From Plantago major (Eukaryota > Streptophyta > Magnoliopsida > Lamiales > Plantaginaceae), in the NCBI GenBank assembly GCA_026545765.1, contig JAIFAC010000258.1, positions 1-64,000 of the forward strand: a stretch of DNA of 64,000 bases, in the 5' to 3' direction. A program made the position numbers and the translations under genes. Numbering within the stretch: position 1 is the stretch's first letter; the number at the start of each line of letters is the position of its first letter. The notes under the pieces were generated by a model. That model made no database searches and had not been told where the DNA came from. It saw only the letters and a list, made by a program, of their open reading frames with translations. This document shows positions 56,776 through 64,000 of this stretch, piece after piece.

Positions 56776-57049
56776 GTAAGTTTACTTTCTAAAGTTTTTT
56801 TTTTTTTTTTTTAATACAAGAGTAGTAATTAAAACATAGAGGTAAAATCATAAAATGCATTTGAGAAAACTTTCAGGTATTAGTATCCGTTAGCAGTAAG
56901 ATCTGGAGAATCTGATTTTACAAAAAAATATCTGCATAACAACGCGCATTTCAACATTTTCCCGCGCGATACAAGAATATCTTTGTTTCCTTATTTCAAT
57001 TCCCCCCAAATCCCATGTATTCTTACTCACTACTTACTTGCCCACTACT

Positions 57050-57207
57050 TAATTTCATCAATCGATCAACAAATTCAGTTCATTCATACTCCTACTATTT
57101 CTCATCTGTGCTGTTGATCGACGCAATTAATTTCATCAATCGATTAACGAAATCAGTTCATTCATACTCCTACTATTTTACATCTGTGCTGTTGATCAAC
57201 GCAATTA
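57050..57207. repeat. Tandem duplication of 78-79 bp in the MADS leader
   Basis: Two adjacent copies of a segment from AATTTCATCAATCGAT to TCTGTGCTGTTGATC.ACGCAATT, differing at about six positions, lie directly before the MADS-box ATG (57,221). They may alter the leader or promoter spacing of that gene. Confidence 0.88.
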
Positions 57208-57220
57208 ATTATTCAGAAGA

Positions 57221-57787
57221 ATGACGAAAGTAGCAGCAGAGCATTCAATCAAGAAAACTTTGGGCAAGCGAAAGATTGAAATCAAACGGATTCAGAAGAA
57301 GACCAACCTGCAAGTCACCTTCTCCAAGCGTAGAGCAGGTCTCTTCAAGAAAGCCAGTGAACTTGGTATCGTCACAGGTTCCCAAATTGCCATCCTCGTT
57401 CAGTCCCCTTCGGACAAGCTCTTCAAGTTCGGCTCCCCTGAGTTCGACTCTGTGTACCACCGCTTCGATGCTGGATGGAATGAACGCCTCCTGTTGGTGG
57501 GATTCTGCATATGAGGGTATGGATCTTCTCGAATTGCAAGATTTTGCCAATGCTTTGGAGAGCTTGGGAAGCAGAGTGCTGAATTCAATCTCAATGCTAC
57601 TTGTAACCCGGATGATCAACCGCCTTCCGATTCGTGGATGGATGAGAAATTGGATGCTGTTGGTGACGATTTATGGTTCGATTTGCTGGGAAATTATGAA
57701 CAGCAGCCATTCTGTTCGAATTGGACTCAATCTGAAGATGTTTTGGATTTTTTTGAGTATTTTGAATCTGAAAATTTAAAGGAGTAG
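57221..57787 (+). pseudogene. Type I (M-alpha, AGL62-like) MADS-box sequence with frame breaks
   Basis: From the ATG at 57,221 the first ~75 residues contain an almost complete MADS domain: KIEIKRIQKKTNLQVTFSKR, RAGLFKKASELGIVTGSQIA, ILVQSPSDKLFKFG. Plant M-alpha MADS genes are intronless DNA-binding regulators in the nucleus, often acting in endosperm and female gametophyte. The ATG frame stops at 57,512 (TGA). A second frame (57,480-57,575) gives CWWDSAYEGMDLLELQDFAN, as in the C-terminal part of AGL62-like proteins. Then the first frame again reads sensibly from ~57,580 to the TAG at 57,785 (FNLNATCNPDDQPPSDSW). So two compensating indels flank a ~100-bp segment, and the region after the MADS domain is shorter than usual. 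It may be a pseudogene, or contain assembly errors. Confidence 0.85.
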
Positions 57788-58605
57788 AGTGCAAACTGAT
57801 CCGAGGGGAGGAGGCGGCGATACTACTGATCTTCTGTTGGTGTCTTGTTACCTGTATATGCCAGTGGATTTGAGAGTGAATGGAGCTGATAGAAAATGAC
57901 CAACTGGAAGAAGCTGCTGTGGTGTTTTTGGCGCTTGTTCTGTTTGGTTTTTGTGTGATTTTTGACGGGTATGTGTTCACGTTTTCATTGATCACTGGTG
58001 GGATTGAATTACTCTCCTGACTCTTCTATAATGTCTCCTTTTCCCTTGGAATGCCTCAATGGATAATCACTAATGTTTGGGAGTCGTTTTGGGACTCTTC
58101 GACGTTAGTATTCCTCCATTGACGGATTTAGTTTCACACCCCCTAACTCTTGGCTTATTGTCGTTGGTCGATAATAAGACATGCTAGACGACGGGTGGCT
58201 AAATTTTCATCCGTCTTGGAGCTTTGTGGGAGCTCGGTTGGGGAGTACTTTTTCTTTGTTAGTTGTGATTGGTGGTGAGGTGACTGTTTCGTTTTGAGTC
58301 TGTATTGATGTATTGGTCCTTATTGTTGGTTGCTGGCTGGTTTTGGTGTTGGACTGAGTATGTAAACTTGATCTTGTAACTTTACTTGCACCTAGATGCA
58401 TTTCTTATGCTCTGATGTGTTTTTTTTAGTAATACTTTTTTATTTCTTCAAAAAATCTTCACGGTAGTCTGTTTGTTGTAATACATTTTTGATTTTGGTT
58501 TAGCATGATTTTTTTTTATAAATAGATCCTTTTGTTATGGAGTTTTTTTAGATTGATCATATTCAATTGTCGAATTTTTGAATTGGAATTTAATTATTTA
58601 ATTAT
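57788..58605. other. 3' flank of the MADS sequence
   Basis: Non-coding, with T-rich sequence as expected for a plant 3' UTR. No separate gene is supported. Confidence 0.4.
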
Positions 58606-58905
58606 TAGAATTTACATAACGTGTGTGTTAAGGGTTTTTATATAATCAATAAATCTGTGATTCTCACAAGGTTTTACTAGTTTATAATTCAATTTAAATC
58701 TTATCTGTTGATCTTACTTATTCAATTTAAATTTGGTATGTACATGTGTCATTGTTCAAGTAAAAGGTGTAGAGGTTGAATCTACCGTTAGTAAGTTTTT
58801 CCCTTTTATTTATTATTTTTAAATATTTTAAAAAATCACAGATTCATTGGTTTATATAAAAACTATTAACACATATGTAGTATGTTACGTAAATGCTAGT
58901 AGATG
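58606..58905. mobile_element. MITE-like inverted repeat
   Basis: Left arm (58,606-58,668, AGAATTTACATAACGTGTG ... AATAAATCTGTGATT) and right arm (58,838-58,905 in reverse complement, AGCATTTACGTAACATAC ... AATGAATCTGTGATT) match over ~60 bp with a small gap, around a ~170-bp spacer. I did not identify a superfamily or secure target duplication. Confidence 0.6.
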
Positions 58906-60390
58906 AATAATCAATAAGTTCAAATTGAACAAGACTAATTCAAAGTGGTATAATACATCATAAACTCGCGCGTGGGGAACTTCAATTTAGATTTCTATTG
59001 ACCAATAAGTTTGTATTATTTTAATTTAAATATATATTGACCAACCAAACTGCAGAGAATAGGTCAAACAAGAAAGAAACCCACTCTTATCTTGGCGCGT
59101 GCCTTTCACGATATATACATTCACGGTTTGGGCTTCTGAGTTCTCTTCAACCAAATTTCCTATTGGAGTCTTGGTTGTAATCTTTTCAGTTTTCAGCTTC
59201 TTTCTGACCCAATTTTTCTTTCGACTACTGCCCCTTTCACTAGACAACAATTTCTTCCCTTTCAAATTTTATCTATGCCATCTGGCCCATCTCTTTTGCA
59301 ATATTTATATGTTTGCGTTTTCTCTTCTTCCGAGCTCCACAGAACTTCGATTCGCCATTAATGGATGCGCAATCAAACTTAAACCTGTTACCTGAGTTTA
59401 TAGGGAGCTTATATTTAATGGCTGGGAATCAAACATCAACAGATTATCTGAGATTTCAAGGGACATGATGAGTTGAATTGCGTCGGTCAAAAGATGGACC
59501 AGAGAGAGCCTAAATTGGTGTAACTTGCCAGATTTGGTTACCAAATAATAAAACGAGATGAAGAAGAAGATGTGGGTGAAGTGCAAAAGAAAACTTGTGT
59601 GCTTTATTGAATATGGAGAAATATTACTGAAGGTTTTTTTGTCTTCATGAACTTCCATTGTCTTATTGCTCCCTGTTTCTTTTGTCTTCATTCGACAGGT
59701 GTAAGAAAAATCCTAATCCCTTATTCTATAGCCATGTGCAATCTCTATCTTACTCTCCGCTTATTTGATTTCTAGAAGAGTTGTTCTCGTGGTTTTACTT
59801 ACATTTGGAAGTCCTCAGATTAACCTTTGTGCTTCCTGACTGCTCTACAAATGCACATTTTATTATACTGCAATCGCAATTAAGCAAACAATTATGGTAT
59901 TTACATTTAAGGCATCTAATGATTCTTAGTTTGTATTATAGGTGTATAGTACTCAACAGAGTAATATTATTGGTACACACGTATTGTTAGATGAGAAGAA
60001 AGAATGCTTTTAAATAAAAAACTAACTCTTACCATACCCACTGTCTCATAATTTCATCCATTCAATCTTAAATTTTACTATTCTAAAAATATTTATATAT
60101 TTTACTCTTAAAACTCATGCTCAAAGGAAAGTTAAGTCAGCTAGGACGGAAGGAGCATATGCATCTTCAAATTATAATGCCGCGTGTGACACGATTTCTA
60201 GTATTAGATACATTGCTAGAATCTGAAATAGTAGACTGAAGTAAAACTCTGAGAGTTCAAAATGTCAAGTGAATCACCCGATTGGAAGAAGTTAGCTTAC
60301 TAATAATGAAATTGCTAACTTTAGTACTGTCGCATTATATTAATGTTAGGATTACGATCAAAACCGATGTATCATTTATAAATTTGATCT
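58906..60390. other. Intergenic stretch with a truncated MITE
   Basis: No gene is recognised; frames at 59,099-59,395 and 59,398-59,691 overlap on opposite strands and have no motif. A Stowaway-like right end (AGCTAGGACGGAAGGAGCAT) lies at 60,140-60,159, with MITE-like interior to its left from ~60,000. Confidence 0.4.
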
Positions 60391-60392
60391 CA

Positions 60393-61275
60393 GCCCTGTA
60401 GCAGGTCACTTTTTCAATTTTTCTGCATTTAAAGGTTCAAATTTGAAGTTAGCTGCTATTTAGTTGTTTTAAGTGAATTCTTTGCTTGTACAAGTTGCAA
60501 ATATGTCCCTGAGCATGTACAAAATGTTTTTGCAAAGTTCTAGTGTCATATAAGACAAATTGACCTGTAGAAGGCCATTTTTTCAATTTTTCTGCATTTA
60601 AAGGTTCAATATTGAAGTTAGCTGCTATGTTGTTGTTTTTGGTGAATTCTTTGCTTGTACGAGCTTCAAATAAGTCCCTGAGCATGTAGAAAATGTTTTT
60701 GCAAAGTTCTAGTGTCACATAAGACAAATTGACCTGTAGAAGGACATTTTTTCAATTTTTCTGCATTTAAAGGTTCAATTTTGAAGTTAGCTGCTATTTG
60801 GTTGTTTTGTGTGAATTCTTTGCTTGTACAAGTTGCAAATATGTCCCTGAGCATGTACAAAATGTTTTTGCAAGGTTCTAGTGTCATATAAGACAAATTG
60901 ACCTGTAGAAGGCCATTTTTTCATTTTTTCTGCATTTAAAGGTTCAATTTTGAAGTTAGCTGCTATGTTGTTGTTTTTGGTGAATTCTTTGCTTGTACAA
61001 GCTTCAAATATGTCCCTGAGCATGTAGAAAATGTTTTTGCAAAGTTCTAGTGTCATATAAGACAAATTGACCTGTAGAAGGTCATTTTTTCAATTTTTCT
61101 GCATTTAAAGGTTCAATTTTGAAGTTAGCTGCTATGTTGTTGTTTTTGGTGAATTCTTTGCTTGTACAAGCTGCAAATATGTTCCTAGGTATGTACAAAA
61201 TGTTTTTGCAAAGTTCTAGTCCCATATGAGATAAATTGACCTGTACAAGGTCATTTTCTCAATTTTCTGCATTTT
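60393..61275. repeat. Tandem array, 169-bp unit, about 5 copies
   Basis: The marker GACCTGTAGAAGG recurs at 60,562, 60,731, 60,900, 61,069 and (variant) 61,238, exactly 169 bp apart each time, with an earlier, diverged start near 60,393. Each unit contains TTTTTTCAATTTTTCTGCAT, AAAGGTTCAATTTTGAAGTT, AGCTGCTATGTTGTTG, GAATTCTTTGCTTGTACAAG and TGAGCATGTAGAAAATG. Units 2 and 4 share variants not found in 1 and 3, so a two-unit higher order is possible. The minus strand has open frames because the unit has few stops, but 169 is not a multiple of three. Confidence 0.93.
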
Positions 61276-61461
61276 CCAGCATTCACCAACACTCATCCAA
61301 TGCATGAATATACGAATTCACCAACACTATTTCAGTATAATGATTCTTTATAAAAACAATGTTATGCCCAAGGCTGATAATCCGCAGAGGAAACTGATGA
61401 TTCGCTTGAAGAAGCCCCAGATGAACTCTACTAAGTCGCCAGAATCGCCAAAAGCCCTAGC

Positions 61462-62109
61462 TAGGGCTGAGCATCAGTGGACCGGACCCGAATTTTACCC
61501 TGACCCGGACCGGTCCGGGTCTCGGGTCTATGTTTTACCAAAATTCGGGTTTCGGGTCGGGTCAAACCCCGGAAAAATTCGATCCAACCCGGAACGGCCC
61601 GGACAAGGCTTGGTACATCTAATCTTTCCCACACCGAAACTAAGTCTATTTGCATGTGTTATTACTACTTACTAACTTAAACTTAGACAAAGTTAATAGA
61701 ATATAATATTTTTTAAATTCCAATTTACCCAAGTGAGTGTGCTAGACTGCTAGTGTAGTAGTTCCTGAAATTTGAAATGAAAAATGATGTGCATGTGGTA
61801 GTGACTAGGTACTAGGTAGTGTTGCTTGGGTGGAATCAATTTAATGGTGTTGTTTAACTTCATGCAGATTAATTATTTGTTTCTGAGTTTTGTTGTGTAA
61901 TGTGCAATAACTAATTATTAAATTAGTCCATTTTTTTTTTTATCAACACTCAACAGGGTCAAAATGGGTCCAGCCTGGACCGGCCCGGATTTTACCGGGT
62001 CGTTCGGGCTGGACTCGTTCCAATACGGTCCGGGTCTCGGGTCGATAAACTGTGACCCTTTATCTACCGGTCCATTTTCGGGTCGGGTCTGCCCCGGTGC
62101 TTAGCCCTA
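61462..62109. mobile_element. hAT-type MITE with 8-bp target duplication
   Basis: 648 bp with inverted ends TAGGGCTGAGCA and TGCTTAGCCCTA (one mismatch), flanked by identical GCCCTAGC at 61,454-61,461 and 62,110-62,117. Near both ends are GC-rich motifs (CGGGTCTCGGGTC, GACCCGGACCGGTCCGGGTC). No transposase. It interrupts a short plus-strand frame that starts at the ATG at 61,364 (MPKADNPQRKLMIRLKKPQM...), of unknown nature. Confidence 0.88.
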
Positions 62110-62117
62110 GCCCTAGC

Positions 62118-62640
62118 AATGTTGCCAATTGACCAGAAAGCGTGTTAGGGCTTAACTGCCCTAATACCCAATTCAGTCGGTAATCAAAACGATGGCGTTT
62201 CTCTTGACAAATCTCAGCCGTCTGATGAAGGAAATCCACCAGCAAGTGGGTAATCTCCAAAGGCATCATCTCAGCTGTTGATCAGAAAGACATCCAACGG
62301 TTCCTTCTTTTCTAATTCAATAAAACATGTACGAGATAGATTCATTGAATCGAGTCTCTATTTCTCTTGATTATGCTTCCGTACACTTTTGGTACGTTGA
62401 TTACTAGTCGTTGCAGGCTTTGTCAGTAGTGTAATATTTGTATGCAGTTTCATTCGAATCATCATCAATGGAATTGTTCTAGTTTGTAGTTATTTCTGTT
62501 GGAAGTTTTTGAAGAAAACTTGTTGTAAACTATGCCTTGTGGGGTATGTTTGCTAGGAGATCATTTCTTGATTATTTGTTAATTAAGAAAACTAAATATA
62601 CAGTCGTAAGCTACTAAGTGAGAGCTTCGATTTGATATAT
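62118..62640. other. Spacer between hAT MITE and copia 3
   Basis: No supportable gene. A 24-codon plus-strand frame starts at ATG 62,192 (MAFLLTNLSRLMKEIHQQVG) without known motif. Confidence 0.35.
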
Positions 62641-63300
62641 GGTATGCCCAAAACGGACCTTGGGTTAGTGAGGAATAGTTGCTCAAAGTTGGAAGGTAAA
62701 GTGAGATTGTCCCACATTGCTAGCACATGGAAGTCATTACTAGTTTATAACCTATCAAGCCATATTACTTGTTCAAGTGTGATGGTAAGGTTATGGAAGA
62801 CTCTCTGTGGTAGCCTTGGGGTGCAAATCTGGCGGTTGTCTTTGAAACTAGTGGGACTTGGGTGCGGCGGTGCGTGCGACTGCGTACGAATCTTGGGACG
62901 AAATAGGCACTGCGGCTAGCCAGCGTGAACGCGTTTTTACTTGGTGCAGTGAAACCTTCCGGAAGTTTTATTTGTTGTATGACTTTATGGCTGTCAAGAG
63001 TTCTGAATGAATCAATCTGTCATTAGTTGAGAGATTTGATTTTGTAATAAAACTCCATTATTCTTGGCGATTACAAAATTCAATGACCATTTTCTCACTT
63101 ATAAATTGGTCTCGAATCGATGAGAAGAACACCTTGAAAAAGCCTTTCTCTTCTTCTTCTTCTTGTTTTCTCCTTCCTGTATTCGCATAAACCGAGCATC
63201 CGTTTGATTCAGGAAATTGCTAGCTTGCGGCTAGTAGTTTAAGTCAATCGTTGTATCACAGGAGGCAAGCGCTCAGCGTCTCAAGCACCATAGGTGAGAG
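62641..63300 (+). repeat. Candidate 5' LTR of copia 3
   Basis: Upstream of the gag start at 63.5 kb lies sequence of LTR character (AGATTGTCCCACATTGCTAG near 62,703, a polyadenylation-like AATAAAACTCC at 63,045). The partner LTR would lie beyond the window. I found no clear TG..CA ends or primer-binding site, so this is a positional guess. Confidence 0.3.
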
Positions 63301-63508
63301 GCGTGTTGCTTTAAGGAATGCAATGCACAGGCCTCGATTCAATTCTGAAAGGCGGTTTGATTTATTACATGCGCTTTATCTTTGAATTTTATTAATCTTT
63401 CTAACAATCTTAAAGCAAATATCGTAATTTTTTTCTCTTATCTTGATTTGAGAATTTTTTCCCTCTGTTAATTCAAAGATATTAACTTGCTCTTTTTCTT
63501 CCATAGAA

Positions 63509-64000
63509 ATGACTCTTGAATACCTGCTCACTACTTCTTGCCCAAGCCTCTGGTTCGATGACTCGATGCATCGGTTCCATGGTTCACACTCGGATGGTGG
63601 ATCGACCTTCTCGATTCTGCTAGCCATCTTTGAGAAACACGAAAAGTTCAATGAAATGCACTTTAAGCGTTGTAGCGAAAATGTTGTTCTACTTGACCAC
63701 GTTGGGTCTCGCTTCGTATCTCTCTAATGATGCTCGAATGTGACTTTGGATGGGCCAAGTCGAGGAAAATCGTGAAGTGGCCCTTGATCGTGGAATCACG
63801 CGATTTCCTTCTTGAGGAATTATGTGTTGAACGGGCTTTCTGATGCTCTGTACAACGTGTATGGACAAATGAAAACCGCCAAAGAACTGTGGGAGTCTTT
63901 GGATAAGAAATATAAGACTGAGGATGCTGGAGCCAAGAAATTCATTGTTGGAAAATTCTTGGATTTTGCAATGGTTGATTCTAAATCTGTGATAAGTCAG
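63509..64000 (+). pseudogene. Copia 3 gag start, cut by the window edge
   Basis: A first frame (63,509-63,727) holds KHEKFNEMHFKRC, a damaged form of the copia gag entry (KF.G.NF..W...M). After frameshifts, from ~63,788 to the window end, the frame reads [40 protein letters not shown] and [19 protein letters not shown]. This is the UBN2-type retrotransposon gag domain (..L...L.D.LY..Y....TAKELW..L..KY). It continues to base 64,000 without a stop. The orientation is opposite to copia 1 and 2. Confidence 0.9.

Noticed and set aside
56727..56776. Possible first exon MAVDDVAGTGDEKPQI with a GTAAGT donor on the plus strand
   Set aside because: The opposite strand encodes a clear RNase H-like segment over the same bases, which explains the open frame better.
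59099..59691. Open frames of ~98 codons on both strands near 59.1-59.7 kb
   Set aside because: Hydrophobic AT-driven translations on opposite strands, no motif and no ATG context or splice structure that would support a gene.
60449..61065. Overlapping 76-92-codon minus-strand frames in the 169-bp array
   Set aside because: The unit length is not a multiple of three and the same peptide reappears in shifted frames, so these are repeat artefacts.

Overview
The window is a piece of an angiosperm nuclear genome, probably a eudicot. It is AT-rich, has plant-type retrotransposon lineages and plant MITE families, spliceosomal-type GT-AG signals, and a plant type I MADS-box sequence. There is no prokaryotic gene organisation. 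I cannot name the species. Almost everything recognisable is transposable-element DNA in various states of decay. The only recognisable host-type gene is the MADS-box sequence at 57.2-57.8 kb, and its frame is broken.

Layout. 1-12.6 kb: non-coding AT-rich DNA with an inverted-repeat (MULE-like) element at 2.3-4.6 kb, MITE debris, a tRNA-like SINE head at 8.96 kb, an old copia-type LTR copy at 9.06-10.15 kb and a Tat-like gypsy end carrying an 83-bp minisatellite at 11.45-12.0 kb. 12,653-41,027: one Ty1/copia element on the minus strand with ~1-kb LTRs and a perfect 5-bp target duplication (ATCTC). It has been split twice: by a CACTA (En/Spm) DNA transposon at 14,659-22,639 (target duplication GTA) and by a Tat-lineage Ty3/gypsy element at 24,701-38,806 (target duplication GTGTT). 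Without these inserts the copia is about 6.3 kb. 41-44.4 kb: a cluster of MITEs, including a hAT MITE with an 8-bp target duplication inside a Stowaway-like MITE. 44.4-49.9 kb: a second copia element on the minus strand, with an extra internal fragment outside its 3' LTR. 52.2-53.9 kb: a copia-type LTR, apparently solo. 53,980-55,085: a PIF/Harbinger element with a transposase remnant. 57.0-57.8 kb: the MADS-box sequence. 60.4-61.3 kb: a 169-bp tandem array. 61,462-62,109: another hAT MITE. 63.5 kb to the end: the gag start of a third copia element on the plus strand, cut by the window edge.

How the parts relate. The nesting gives a relative order: the first copia inserted first, and the CACTA and gypsy elements came later. 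The gypsy element carries, on the strand opposite to gag-pol, the additional ORF known from the Tat lineage (Pfam 'putative gypsy type transposon'), with its own TATA box, a 5'-UTR intron and several exons. Two more TATAAATA boxes with short ORFs follow on the same strand. The CACTA element has a degenerate TNP2-type transposase whose N-terminal part is duplicated, followed by a second spliced gene. None of the elements looks autonomous: every coding region has stops or frameshifts. I found no previously undescribed system that I could defend. The best leads are the antisense transcription units of the gypsy element, the duplicated TNP2 head, the tandem-LTR arrangement of the second copia, and the 169-bp and 83-bp arrays.
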